Assembly: GCF_051622035.1 (NCBI RefSeq)
Contig: NC_135355.1
Location: 28,738,986-28,802,985 of the forward strand
Direction: 5' to 3'
Source: Arctopsyche grandis
Lineage: Eukaryota > Arthropoda > Insecta > Trichoptera > Hydropsychidae
Length of the DNA stretch: 64,000 nucleotides
Under the pieces are notes generated by a model, which had not been told where the DNA came from, did not search any database, and worked only from the letters and a program-made list of their open reading frames with translations. A program made the translations under genes and the position numbers. Positions 1-11,336 of this stretch are shown in pieces. Position 1 is the first letter of the stretch. Each line of letters begins with the position of its first letter.

Positions 1-1491
1 TGGTTAAAATAATTTATTCAATTTTATTGCACAAATTGCTTATTAAAATCAAAACCGGTAGTATCGGCGGTGCTTTTTTTTTTTTTGTAGAAACGGTACT
101 TACAAATATTGACATTTTTGGAATCTCTAATAAATACGTACATATGTATGTACATACGTATATGTTTTATCATTAAATTTATAACCTCTTGAAATTTAAA
201 TATTCAAATATTCATAGGACAACGAAATACTGTATATTAATACATGTATACTAATCGAAATATTGTCCTCGCTCGCCTGGTAGTAAACTAATTCACATTT
301 CATATATATGTACATATTATAATTAATGTGCATTCCAATCCGCGACATTTCCCAGATGCGTTCGCATGTGGAATTCAAGCAAAAATTTCCCACGCAAGCA
401 ATTTCCCATTTGCGAACATTATAAAAAGGTACTCACAGGAAATTTGTACTCGCGAGATAAATGACCTTTATTAAATCATGTTTTAAGCGCAGTATAAAGG
501 CTTCCGGATTAAATTCGGGGATCGCAACGAAGAGAGCGAATTTCACTCGCACTCTAAAGGGTTGGTGAGCCCTTTGAAGTGCGGAAAAACTAATTTTGCA
601 ACGTTATTGCTCAAAGGACTGCAAACCGTAGCGTGGCTATTTCATTTTGATTATCACAGATACTGTTTTACTGTTAATTCTTTGCCAATTTCTCCGACAT
701 CAAAGTTTCCCGCTTTGAATCGTGATTCGTGTCCGAGCATTTCGTTAAAATTCTCACGACTAAATAACTTCGTTTATTTCTATTTACTATTTTAAATTAT
801 AAACCTATATAAATTGCGCTAAATAAACGGCGAAGAATTAGCGCACTCCGTATATGTATGTACATAACATATTTTATTCCATTAAAATTCTACATTTTAA
901 TTCAATTTCGTTTCCGGCTAAAATATTAAAATACTCATCTGTATTGATAAACAAATAATCAACTTACTACTGTATAAAACGAAATTACTTTAAGTTAAAT
1001 TTATAACTGAAGTCCGATTGATGAATGACTTTGCAAATTCTCCGAATCCACTAGGTCGATTTTCATTAAACTTTCCCAGAAAAGATTTAACAGAAGTATT
1101 TGCAGTTTGAGGTATGTACATATACCTATATTAGATTTGAGATTACTTTTAGCCGTAAATTAAGAAGATCCATTTGTATTACATTTATATTAGTGAAACA
1201 TAAAAATTTATAAGTCTACATATATATTGATATCTGATGACGCAAACTTGTATAAAACTGACAACAAATAAAATTGAAATATTAATAAAATATGTACGAT
1301 TCAGTAATATGTAGATTACTTTGTGTTTTTTTATTTTTATATTTTTTACCATATATGTGACACCTATGGCCAAACTTGTATCTTAATACTAAGCACATTC
1401 TACACAAAAATTAAGTCAGATAAATTGGCAAACTCCAACAAAAGATTGTTGATCTGAATTTAATAACCACACAGATCTTGATTTTCGCTGA
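1..1491. other. AT-rich non-coding stretch
   Basis: I see no gene here. The sequence is AT-rich with scattered TATGTACATA-like runs and only short chance ORFs with no recognisable motif. Confidence 0.5.
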
Positions 1492-1849
1492 TTTATTTTA
1501 TTTTATTTTTATTTTATCAAGCATTTATACAATGCGAATTTAGACAAACATCATCCACAGTGACATCTATGCAGAATTTTAGAATTAAATTTTTGCAGAA
1601 TTTTGTTATACAAATTGGCGAACCGTAAAAACTCTGAATAACTTGAGATTTGCAAGAGAAATTGGAAAGGAAATGCCAATTTACAGGAACCTTTACAATG
1701 AAAATCAGAAAAATTGACAAACTATGATAGGAAACGATCGACCTGGAGTCACAAACCAAGGTCTGGCCAGCAGCTACTGGTGGAAATCGAACCACAACCA
1801 CTCTGCTCGAAAGCATAATATGCTAACGACTAGTCCACGCTGCTGGTTA
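1492..1849 (-). repeat. tRNA-derived SINE, copy A
   Basis: Read on the minus strand, the head resembles a tRNA gene. It has an A-box-like stretch (GTGGACTAGTCGTTAGC), a B-box-like stretch (GGTTCGATTTC), and ends that pair as CCAGCAGC/GCTGCTGG. The body continues with GACTCCAGGTCGATCG and ends in an A-rich AAAAT-repeat tail near 1492-1519. A second copy of the same body lies at 51595, which marks it as a dispersed RNA polymerase III element rather than a tRNA gene. Copy A lacks the palindrome found in copy B. The 3' border is approximate. Confidence 0.7.
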
Positions 1850-2759
1850 TTTGTATAAATGCTGCAAAATTTGTCCATAGATGTTAATTGTTGTTTGTAT
1901 TTGCCTTGTATACAAGCCTTCTGTACAATGTTTCACCATATATGTCGTGTTTAATATAAATACATGAGCAATCTGTTAGATGAGTGTGCATGATTGATTG
2001 ATTAAAAATGAAATAAAATTTAAAATCAGCTCACCAAATGGACTAATTCCACAAAACAAACCGGCAAAAAACAATTAAGCTCCCCATTAATGATCAATTT
2101 ACCGGTGTCACCTGACGAGACGTCATCCGATAGATAGATATTTCTGAACTTCCTGTCAGGCTGATGAATTGTTTATCAACCTGGCCGAATGCTCGGAAAT
2201 GTCAAGTAAGCTTATACCAGTCACGAAATTCGACTAGCATTAGAATATATATTTATCGCATCGGTCCAGCATATCAGATTTTCTCATCAATATAGTATGT
2301 AATGTAATCGTATGAAATATCATCAAGTAAACCTTTCAGCAAACGAAATAGTATTTTAAATGTTTTATAAAAGAGAAAAATTTAATTTAATTTGTTTTGA
2401 TATCCGAATAGCTGTGTATGTGTAATAGCAATAATGTATTGACCATCACGCATACATTTGTATGAAAAATTGTCGACTTCATACAAAATACACCACTTCG
2501 TGATTAATCCGCAATAGCAAAGTAAAATTCCCACGTGTACATAAACCATGTACGTGACACGACAGAAGGATTTATCGTTCCCCTCTGAAGTGTATATAAT
2601 AGGTGTAGGTAATCATTCGTCAAAAGCATATTTTTTTATTCTTTCCGTATTTTGTTGCAGAAATGGTGACACGTGAGCACACACCCACAGTCTACGCACC
2701 AGCGAGCAATTGAAGAGTAAATACCGAAAAAGTATATAAACATTTGCCCCAAACAAATC
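1850..2759. other. Upstream region of the receptor gene
   Basis: Non-coding. It presumably holds the promoter and 5' leader of the receptor at 2760. A TATATAAT box lies at 2593-2600. A pyrimidine-rich stretch ending in TTGCAG at about 2660 could be a splice acceptor for a 5' leader exon. Both are inferences. A 30-base palindromic repeat at 2458-2487 recurs at 5500. Confidence 0.4.
2593..2600 (+). promoter_or_regulatory. Candidate TATA box
   Basis: TATATAAT lies about 160 bp upstream of the receptor start codon in otherwise unremarkable sequence. TATA-like strings are common in DNA this AT-rich, so this is only a candidate. Confidence 0.25.
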
Positions 2760-3968
2760 ATGGAGAGCTATCTGAACACTTCGGAATCTAGTCTCTACTC
2801 CAACACAACCAACGACACCTCCCTGGGGCTCAACTGTTCCAATGGAGACATACCCATCGTCTATCTGGTGACGCAAGTCGTATACGGCATCATCTGCGTG
2901 GTGGGACTCATGGGCAACACTCTGGTCATCTACGTGGTCCTGAGATACTCAAAGATGCAAACGGTCACCAATATGTACATCCTCAACCTGGCCATAGCCG
3001 ACGAGTGCTTCCTGATCGGCATACCTTTCCTCATAACCACCATGTCCCTTCAGTGTTGGCCCTTCGGCCACGCCATGTGTAAAGCTTACATGATAACGAC
3101 GGGGATAAACCAATTCACCAGCAGCATATTTTTGTTCATCATGAGCGCAGATCGGTACATAGCCGTCTGCCATCCAATATCCTCGCCTAAGATGAGAACT
3201 CCTTTCATCTCGAGAGTGGTGTCTGCAGCGGCTTGGACGTTCAGTGTACTGTTCATGATACCCATATTCATGTACACCACCCTCATAGAACAAGAGGGAC
3301 GCCTCAGTTGCAATATAGTATGGCCTGAGAATGAATTGATGAATGGACAGCATATTTTCACTCTGTATTCTCTGGTGTTAGGCTTCTCTTTGCCTCTGGC
3401 GTTCATCTTTGTATTCTACTGCTTGGTTATACGCAAACTGAAGACTGTCGGACCCAAGAACAAGTCCAAGGAGAAGAAACGATCCCATAGGAAGGTTACG
3501 AAATTGGTTCTGACCGTTATCTCTGTGTACGTCATGTGCTGGTTGCCGTACTGGGTATTCCAGGTGGCACTTATCTACTCCCCTCCTAACATTTGCGCTT
3601 CCAGGATTACGATCACCGTATTTTTGATCGCAGGCTGCTTCAGCTACTCCAACTCGGCTATGAACCCAATCCTTTATGCTTTCCTTTCGGATAACTTCAA
3701 AAAGAGCTTCATGAAGGCTTGCACCTGCGCTGCTGGAAAGGATGTGAACGCCACACTTCACATGGAGAATAGTGTCTTTCCTCGCAAGCACAAAGCAGGT
3801 GGCAGGGGGGTGGCAAACACAGGAGGTGAAGGTGCTGCTTTGGTGTCTCGATCTGATCCTTCAACAGCAGTCACTGTCACATCTCGTTCCGTCATTCAAA
3901 CTCAGAACGATTCCGTCAAACCCACTCAAGCCAACATCAACAATGGAGTCAGGCGCACTCAAGTCTAA
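2760..3968 (+). CDS. AstC-R: Allatostatin C / somatostatin-type GPCR
   Basis: A single-exon gene for a 402-residue class A G-protein-coupled receptor of the plasma membrane, most like the insect allatostatin C receptors (fly Drostar, related to vertebrate somatostatin and opioid receptors). The N-terminus has sequons at N6, N15, N18 and N25. The class signatures are all present: GN in TM1 (52-53), LAIAD in TM2 (77-81), cysteines 107 and 184 for the extracellular disulfide, DRY (131-133), CWLPYW in TM6 (260-265) and NPILY in TM7 (302-306). A helix-8 segment SDNFKKSF and a cysteine cluster (321-323, possible palmitoylation) follow, then a Ser/Thr-rich tail. An in-frame TAA lies shortly upstream of ATG 2760, which fixes the start. 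In insects these receptors inhibit juvenile hormone synthesis and modulate gut and neural activity. The family is certain; the exact paralogue is less so. Confidence 0.93.
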   Translation: MESYLNTSESSLYSNTTNDTSLGLNCSNGDIPIVYLVTQVVYGIICVVGLMGNTLVIYVVLRYSKMQTVTNMYILNLAIADECFLIGIPFLITTMSLQCWPFGHAMCKAYMITTGINQFTSSIFLFIMSADRYIAVCHPISSPKMRTPFISRVVSAAAWTFSVLFMIPIFMYTTLIEQEGRLSCNIVWPENELMNGQHIFTLYSLVLGFSLPLAFIFVFYCLVIRKLKTVGPKNKSKEKKRSHRKVTKLVLTVISVYVMCWLPYWVFQVALIYSPPNICASRITITVFLIAGCFSYSNSAMNPILYAFLSDNFKKSFMKACTCAAGKDVNATLHMENSVFPRKHKAGGRGVANTGGEGAALVSRSDPSTAVTVTSRSVIQTQNDSVKPTQANINNGVRRTQV

Positions 3969-4760
3969 GCATTCAATTAACAACAAACCGAATCCACATT
4001 AGACGTCGTGTCAGTTCGGTAATCTGCATTGTTTAATGTAGTCAATCAACTTTCGAATAGAATTTTTTGCATAATTTTGATGTTTTAGGCTCGAGTTTAT
4101 GATACAAAAGTAAATTAACAAATTGTGTTTTACATATCAGTGTTTTTATCCAAATAAACTTTTATCAAAATATTTAAAATTTCAACGGTATGTATTTAAA
4201 TGTGTATAAGAATAATATGTGTCTATATAAAAATGTTTAAAAATAAAATAATCCCAATCAAAAAGACAAAACACCGATGAGTGGTTTTAAGCAATATGCA
4301 ATGAAAGATTTTTTATGAGCCCGAAAAATCTTGCATTGAATATCATTGCCATATTTACTGTGAATTATTATTTATATAAGTGTTTTTTACTTTTTTTATC
4401 TGTGATATTGATAATGTAATAATTTTTAATGTGAATATAATGTATAAAAATGTATTTATTTAACTTCGTCTATATTTGAAGTACATATATATGTATAGAA
4501 TGATATTTTTCCCATGTAATCAAGTGTAGCTTTCAACTGATAGCTTTTATTTTTCAACATTCAATTATAAATATTTATGTACTTAATTGTAAACTATGTG
4601 AAAATACACTCTAACGATGTTTATCCAATAAAATATTTTAAATAATAACTGTCGTTTACCTGTCCATTTTGTAGATAATGAGAAATGTATAATTGTAATG
4701 TCACATTATATTCATAATTTTGTCTATATGTAAATATCAAATAAAGAATAATTATGTTCT
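3969..4760 (+). terminator. 3' UTR and poly(A) signals of the receptor
   Basis: AT-rich sequence after the stop codon contains AATAAA hexamers, including those near 4241, 4629 and 4741. The last two are the best candidates for the end of the transcript. Which is used cannot be read from sequence. Confidence 0.4.
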
Positions 4761-5937
4761 TTTGTGTTCAATTACTGCGTACGTACCCAAGTTCATATAT
4801 GTTCTAATTTAATTTCTAAACATCAAAGTAACTGTTCTATAATTTTGAGCTGCTTTTGTGTTTGAACATATTTACAAATAAAATATGTATGCTTGCAGAT
4901 AAATTATCTCCGCGAGTTAAATTAAATTTCCTACCGTCACTGCAACCTAAAATGTTAAATATAATATTTTTAATTAACATGCAAACATTATTAAATAAAG
5001 TTGCACAGCAGTGTATATAAAACAACGTAAAAATTCACCAGCCACACGTAGTCTCCATAGTGAACGTTAAAGCGCCCTTGCTAATTATCTTCTTCAATAT
5101 TCATTTATAAAGAATGCACATAATTTAATAAACACTGATATTTATTTTTAACATTTTAAAATTTAAAATCACTTTTAACAAAAAACGAATGAATTTATTT
5201 TTCGCACGCGAAGGAAAATTTCAAAACAACTAAATATAATAATTGTAATAATTTCGAAAAACATGCACTTACATCACTTTGTATCACAATATTTAATTAA
5301 TAATTACATATTGTGATAATAACTATCAGCGGTGAATTTACTTCGTTAGGGGCCCGAAGCGTAACGAAAAATGGGTTGGGCTCTAAACTTATCCCCTCAC
5401 CCCTTCAATTAAGGGGCAAGGTTTAAGAAAATGCAGATGAAAAACATGCTTAATGCATTTTCGTAATTACGTACGTGCACGCATAAACGCTTCATTGTCT
5501 TGTATGAAAAATTGTCGACTTCATACAAATAAATGTAATGTTTTGAGAGGTGAGGATGCTGAAACTCTTGCTGAAAGTTCTGGCCAATAAGTGCAAATAT
5601 AGAGCTTCTCGGAAATGTGATGCATTAAGTAAAATAATGAACACTTTTATGCAAACGAACGCTTTTTTTTCGGAAAGTGATTCAACTTTCATGATGAAAG
5701 TTGTAAAGAAAAATTATAATAACTCACCAAAAATTTATTTTTCAAAAAAGTCCCTGTCCAATTGGTGACCTCGTGACAAACGCCCCCACCTGTGTGCAAA
5801 TCCACCACAACTATTTAATTCATTAAACTGAAACCTCTTTCGGCTTCCGAGCTGCTAATTGCAAATTTTTGGCCTTTAAAATTGTATATATAAGGCCACT
5901 GAATGTTTTTTTGGTTGTATGTTAGATCACGATAAAT
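4761..5937. other. Non-coding, mostly featureless
   Basis: No gene seen. The only structure I can support is the 30-base repeat at 5500-5529, which matches 2458-2487. Confidence 0.45.
5500..5529. repeat. 30-base imperfect palindrome shared with 2458-2487
   Basis: The stretch starting TTGTATGAAAAATTGTCGAC and ending TTCATACAAA is identical in both places. Its ends pair as TTGTATGAA/TTCATACAA around a central GTCGAC. The two copies lie on either side of the receptor gene. Nothing shows whether it is a transposon end or a regulatory site. Confidence 0.6.
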
Positions 5938-6103
5938 CATGACCAGAGACCGGCGGACAAGTTCTCTTTGTCCTCAAAAAATGGTTCAGTATTGTCAATT
6001 ACCATTGTCATACAAAGCAAGAGAGCAAAAAAAAAGGTTGACAATAGTGAAACATTTTTTGTTGGCAAAGGAAACTTGTCCGCCAGTCTTTGATTATGAC
6101 ACT
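5938..6103. mobile_element. Palindromic MITE-like element
   Basis: About 166 bp whose two halves are inverted copies. The left half reads GGCGGACAAGTT then TTTGTC and the right half is its complement, with a stem of roughly 60 bp. It has no coding capacity. I take it for a non-autonomous DNA transposon; the superfamily is unknown. Confidence 0.6.
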
Positions 6104-6216
6104 CACTAATATTAATTTTAAATTTTAACACTTCACCTCATTTCCATTTCCAAAATACCATGCTTAAGTATAAACATCAAATTGGTTTGATTTTAAAAAT
6201 GCATAAGGTCACCCGA

Positions 6217-6418
6217 CGGGTTCGGTGATTACTGGTCACAAAGCACTAGTCAGAAAGTCACTAAAATCTCAATAACGGAACATCTGGCAGCCGAAAAGTC
6301 CATCATACTAACAACAACTATCATACTAACGAGAACTTGAATGCCAAATATTTGCGTATTCGCGATTTCAATGGCAAAAATTGTCTTTGTGACCACCACA
6401 ATGTGACTAATAATCCAA
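6217..6418. mobile_element. Inverted-repeat element of the GGTTCGGTGATTACT family
   Basis: It begins GGTTCGGTGATTACTGGTCA, nearly the same as the left end of the element at 50468. It ends with a looser inverted match (TGTGACTAATAATCC). It is degenerate and non-coding, and its right border is uncertain. Confidence 0.4.
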
Positions 6419-6613
6419 TTACTGCACAACTAAGAGTATATTGGCAGTACTGTGATATTTTAGATTGGTAGCTTGACTGTCAAAGTCAACGTCATTATTG
6501 AAGTTTTGATTGTTTACATACCGAATAACTTAAATATATTAATAGAAAAATAAATTCTAATTAAATAATTTTTGTATATTTTTAGTCATTCGCTATAATA
6601 ATGGTCATCTCTA

Positions 6614-8444
6614 ATGGAGAAATCAGATAAAATTGACATTGTAAGTAAAATTAAATGACTATTTATATGTGAAAAAGTAACTATACTGAAGACTTAGTCT
6701 TGCTAACTTTCAGTCAATAATCATACCGATTTACAATGGAAACAAATGGATCGATAAATGTTTCGAATCTATCATAACTCAAACAGCTATCAAACATAAC
6801 CTCAAACTAGAATTATCAATTTTTAACGATAGCAGCACCGACGATACAAACACTATACTAGAAAAATGGAAAACAAAATTCATAAATAATGGCTTTCATT
6901 ACACCGTTAACATGCACTCCAACACGTCTCCTTCAGGAGGTACATATTTAACATATCAAAATTTTTATATTTATTTTTCTATTTAAAATAACAACCATAT
7001 ATTTTGCATAAATACAGTGGGATACGCCAAGAATGTAGCTGTTCGTAAAAGCAAAGGCAAATTCCTATGCTTCCAAGACATCGACGATCAAATGCTACCT
7101 GAAAGAATATGGGAACAATACAATGCTGCTAAATCGAAACCGGACACAGTAAACAAATTGATTCACTTTCTATGATAGTTTTAAGTCACCGCTTAAATGG
7201 AATTTATACACACAGATTATAGGATGTCAATTCCGAAGAGAGCCGCCAAACTCAACAGAACGGTACACTCGATGGGCCAATAATTTGAGCCAAGACAAAC
7301 TGAACGTGCAAATTTACACATCGCACGGACCAACCGTCATAATGCCCACTTGGTTTTTCGCCAGAGACATTTTTGAACGGTAATTAAGTCTTATGAAATT
7401 CAAAATACATAATTGATTAACCTTTCCATATATTTAATATTAGGGTCGGTGGATTCTCTGAAGAAGGACGAGGCACTCCAGAAGATTTGATATTCTTCTA
7501 CAAGCATATTGATAGTGGTGGTAAAATTTGCAGGATAGATAAATGTTTATTAATTTATACATATCATTTGGAGGCAACGACATTCACAATATCAAGGTAT
7601 TGAGCCGATACACATATGTATATGTTCACTCCGGTTCGTTCATGAACATACTAGTTTGTTCATATTGGTCTTAATGTAACTGCTAATGATGAAAAGCTAT
7701 CTTCAAAAATACTCGCCAGTTGTCGCATGAAATACTTTTGAGCCGTCTATACCTCTAAAATGTCTAAACGCCAAATATTTAAAAGGGAAATTCTATGTAA
7801 GCATACATATTGCTAATATTACGCCTAATAGTTTGTGCATGAACAAACTAGTTTGTCAATTTGTTCTTTTGTGTACACTATTGGTACACTGGCCAGATTG
7901 GTTTGTGTATGAACAAACTAATACATTCATGAACGAACAGAATGTACACCTGGAACATAAAATAATTGCATATTGTACAAATATTAAATCAATTTTTTTA
8001 CATCATATAAAGTGAACGCATCTGGGAAATACGCTTAGAGCAGCTCCAGAAGAAATTTTTGCCATCTTGTGTCGACGGTTTTACAATTTGGAATGGCGGT
8101 AAGCAGGGTAGAAGATTTATGAAACATTTAAGCAATGAACTGCGTTCAAAAGTTAAGTCATTGTGCGATGTGGACGTCAATAAAATCGGGAAAGAATATG
8201 AAATGTTTTGTCCGATACGTAGAGAAGTTGTATGCAGAGTGCCGATTCAACATTTCAAAGAATCCACACCACCTTTTGTAATTTGCGTTAAGCTTGTAAG
8301 TATTTGCAATATGTGTACATGTATTAAATGTGGCAAGACATTTACAAATGTGTTAAATTGTAGGATCTTACTGATGGTGCATTTGAAGAGAATTTGTCAT
8401 CTTTGAATTTACAAGAAGGTACTGATTATGTATTATTCAGCTAA
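6614..8444 (+). CDS. B3GNTL1: B3GNTL1-like family 2 glycosyltransferase
   Basis: Seven exons: 6614-6640, 6714-6939, 7018-7148, 7216-7379, 7444-7596, 8013-8295 and 8364-8444. Phase is continuous across all junctions and the product is 354 residues; the human protein is about 361. The N-terminus ([10 protein letters not shown]) is the nucleotide-sugar binding strand of a GT-A fold. DIDD at about 105-108 sits where the metal-binding DxD is expected. [24 protein letters not shown] and [12 protein letters not shown] match the animal B3GNTL1 family closely along the full length. There is no signal peptide or membrane segment, so it is probably cytosolic; the acceptor is not known to me. A short ATG at 6601 opens a 9-codon upstream ORF overlapping the start. 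Intron 5 holds a MITE. Its 3' end abuts coilin. Confidence 0.92.
7620..7955. mobile_element. TA-type MITE in intron 5 of the glycosyltransferase
   Basis: An inverted-repeat element with ends around CCGGTTCGTTCATGAACATA and its complement, plus GTGTATGAACAAACTA inside. A second copy lies at 15350-15734 with cleaner ends. It is non-coding; these borders are approximate. Confidence 0.65.
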
Positions 8445-8457
8445 AATAAAATTTATT
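8445..8457. terminator. Abutting poly(A) signals of two convergent genes
   Basis: AATAAA on the plus strand at 8445-8450 begins right after the glycosyltransferase stop codon. TTTATT at 8452-8457 is AATAAA for the coilin strand. If both are used, the two 3' UTRs overlap by more than 100 nt. A further plus-strand AATAAA lies near 8470. Confidence 0.5.
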
Positions 8458-8575
8458 ATAAAATGTATAAATAAACTTTTAATCATAAATGAAAAATTTT
8501 ATATAGAAAAATATATAAAGTAAGTTTACTCATAATATTGTTAACATACACATTTCATATAATACACAAAAAAAT

Positions 8576-10602
8576 TTATGATTGAATACATTTAGGATTA
8601 ATGACTTGGTTCCACACTAAATCGATTTCATCTATCGTACTGTTTTCATCGTTGATACACTCTTCCAAGTCGAACTTTCCAGCCGGTGCGACACATTCCG
8701 AATGTCCGTCTGCAAAAATTTGGCAGTGCGTTTAAAATTCCATCAAAATTGTGAAAATACCAACACAATGTAACAGCATACATACCTAATATAGAAAATT
8801 TAACAAAAGAAGTTTCAACACAAGCGTTGGAAACTTTGCCAAGAATGTAATTTGAAAGCACTGGAGTGTATTGTTCATTGATTTTCAACATCTACATACA
8901 AAAGAAACATACATATGTTTAACAAATGTGTATTATCATTATCGATTTAAATTCATAATAAGTTGAAGAATACCTTGAATAGTATTATATCGTTTTCTTT
9001 TGGGAAAACACTAGCGGGAGGAAATTTATCGATTTCTTTCAAAATTGTATTGAGATTTGGATGACTATCTTCTACTGTCGTATTGATGAAATGCTCAGAA
9101 ATTAAGGCTGTGGATGTTTGCGGCATAGAATTAACTTTCGAAGTTTGCATTGCTTGTATAATTCTAGGCTTTTCATCGATATTGTGAGATTTATTCCTCA
9201 AAACTGCAACCGGAGACGTGTCATTAGGTTGAAATCTAAAATCAACACATTATTATTGCATAGTATGTGATGTGGTGATCGGATAAATGCACTCAAGAGA
9301 GCCGCCCTTTCGAGACATCCAAACTTTTAAAGATGCCCAAGAAGAACTAACGCAATAGAATTCCACAAAAAATCGTCAAGTGGTATTTGTACGTTATCTG
9401 AGGGTGCTAACCGTTTTTTGTGGAATTCTATTGTGTAAGTTTTCTTGAGCGCCTTTGAAAATGAGGATTTTTCAAAACTGCCCCACTATTAAGTGCATTC
9501 TTCTGAGAAGCACGTGATGTATATACCTGATGTGAGAGTTGATCTTTCCGTTGATCAAAACCATTGTATTGCTTCTGTGAGGTGCGGTCGATTCTCCCTC
9601 CGACAAGGAGGACACCATCGACTGATTGTTTTTTTTGCTCTTTCTGATTCTGACGCGTTTCCTTTTTGTAATACGTCCGTCGCTTATGAGCGACGGCAAC
9701 GTGTTTATATTAGGCGAGGCCAGTTCTTTAAGCATCGCTAAAGTCTTCGATTTCATCTCTTCCTCCTCGACGGGTCTCGTCAATTCGGCGTGCAGTTTTT
9801 CTATGTTTTCAATGGCCGATATTACTTTTGGATTGTCAATGATGCTACTCTTTTTCGCAACACTCCTTTCCGGAGTCGACGATGGCGTTGCACATTCGCC
9901 ATTTTTTTTCCTATCGTCGGCTGCACTGTTATCATCGGATAGTTCTTTTTGTTTTTTTCTCTTTTTCTTCTTGACTTCTTTTTCCATAATGTTCTCGTCA
10001 CCGTCCATGACATCGTCTTTACTCAACGAAAAATGAAAACTTTCGGATAAAGGAGTCACCCTGAAAAAACGTTAAACAAAATTGTATAGATACAAATGAA
10101 AACTGAAATTGTCATTCATCACACATTGAGAATAATAATAAGACTGTAAGTAAAATTTGAATTATTTGAAATATAAGAAAAAAAAACAATTGAATTAAAA
10201 TTGAAAACAAAAGGTCCTAATACGAATACTCTCATATGTATGTGTATTCTGAAGAAATAAATATTTGTGTCTGCGAATTTGATGAAAGTAGTAATACGTG
10301 ACGGTGTCGTCTGGATGTAGCACGCGCACGTCCTCGGTGGCGGGCAGCAACAGGTCGTCCTTGAGCAGGCAGAAGGCGCCGGTGAGTCTGAAGAGAGTGC
10401 GGACGCGTCTCTCGAGGTGTCGCACCAGGCGGCACGACTCGCCCGGCTCAATCCACAGCAGCGCCCGTCGCCGCTCGTCGCTGAAGTATCGACCCAGCGA
10501 GAGGCGCACGCGGAAGCCGCCCCCCGCCGCCCCCGCCGCCCCCGCCGCCCCCGCCGCCCCCGCCGCCCCCGCCGCCCCCGCCGCCCCCGACAACACCACC
10601 AT
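8576..10602 (-). CDS. coil: Coilin
   Basis: Five exons, in transcript order: 10602-10298, 10060-9527, 9235-8974, 8891-8786 and 8709-8576, giving 446 residues with phase kept at every junction. Coilin is the scaffold of Cajal bodies and binds snRNPs and Sm proteins in the nucleus. After a Gly-Ala-Ala repeat (about residues 6-29) comes the self-association domain (VRLSLGRYF, LLLPATEDVRVLHPDD). A lysine-rich nuclear localisation stretch (KKKKRKKQK) lies near 132-140, inside an acidic, serine-rich linker. The C-terminus has the Tudor-like part ending in IDLVWNQVINPK, which parallels the human coilin tail. I chose ATG 10602 because upstream codons run into minisatellite-like sequence; an in-frame ATG at 10731 is the alternative. 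Coilin diverges fast, so the name rests on both ends matching. Confidence 0.86.
10519..10589 (-). repeat. 9-bp GC-rich coding repeat, Gly-Ala-Ala
   Basis: About eight copies of GGGGCGGCG on the coding strand encode repeated Gly-Ala-Ala just after the coilin start. The G-runs could form a G-quadruplex in DNA or mRNA. This is very unusual for such AT-rich surroundings, and copy number is likely to vary. Confidence 0.85.
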
Positions 10603-10644
10603 GTGCGGGATAATTGCGGCCGATTCTACGACTGCGCACACCAC

Positions 10645-10700
10645 TACTCTCGACACTCGACACTCCACACTCCACACTCCACACTCCACACCTCGCCTCG
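10645..10700. repeat. 7-bp minisatellite upstream of coilin
   Basis: Tandem ACTCCAC units follow variant GACACTC units. They lie about 45-100 bp upstream of the chosen coilin start, so in the 5' leader or core promoter. Confidence 0.75.
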
Positions 10701-10799
10701 ACGCTACTGACACTTCTCCAAATACCGTCACTCTGTGACCATGACCTTTTTATTATTTCAGATTACATACATATTTACCAAGGTAAACGGGCTCGATGC

Positions 10800-11172
10800 G
10801 GTGCAAACGATCGAAAAGCGCCAGACAGACTGAACCACAGATTGACGACACGTGTACCTTACACTACCGTACACTGCTCGCACTTACACTATGCGAAATC
10901 TACCCGAAGTCCCGGTATACCTACCCTATATACGTTTTGTGCTTCTGATACTTTAGTTCCGAATTTTTCCTTATTAAATTATTAAAAACTCGCCAGAAAG
11001 ATCCAACTCAATTTTAATAATTACCATTTTAATAATTGCATCTGTGCACATCGAAAGGTTACTCGTCATCTGATGTGTAATTTTTCATTCGTAAAATCGA
11101 GAATTGCGTTTAAAGCAGCCATCCAGTTAATCTGTGGTTCAATCTGTCTGGCGCTTTTCGATCGTTTGCACC
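10800..11172. mobile_element. Fold-back element with 44-bp arms
   Basis: GGTGCAAACGATCGAAAAGC with the following ~24 bases recurs as its inverted complement at 11129-11172. The arms match almost perfectly, which suggests a young non-autonomous element. The interior is unique and non-coding. Confidence 0.7.
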
Positions 11173-11336
11173 AAACCCAAATGGCTACGTCGCAAAAGTG
11201 AATTGCCACCAGGATAACCGCCGCTACGAAAATCGCGTGCGCGGATCTCCCGGCGCACGAAAATCCGGCGTAAAAAACTGTGCAAACATTATTACGCGAA
11301 TGTTTTTTTTACGAGATTTGTGACGAACACCTTTAA

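Noticed and set aside
1760-1849. Possible tRNA gene
   Set aside because: The head resembles a tRNA but the acceptor stem and anticodon arm do not fold properly, and the same body occurs at 51595, so it is a SINE.
2949-3791. Long minus-strand ORFs (2949-3353, 3086-3406, 3378-3791)
   Set aside because: They are antisense shadows of the receptor gene, with no protein motif of their own.
9493-10738. Plus-strand ORFs at 9493-9741, 9626-10036, 10298-10738 and 10417-10710
   Set aside because: They run antisense to coilin exons; the Pro-Ala and Arg-Pro runs are the other frames of the coilin repeat.
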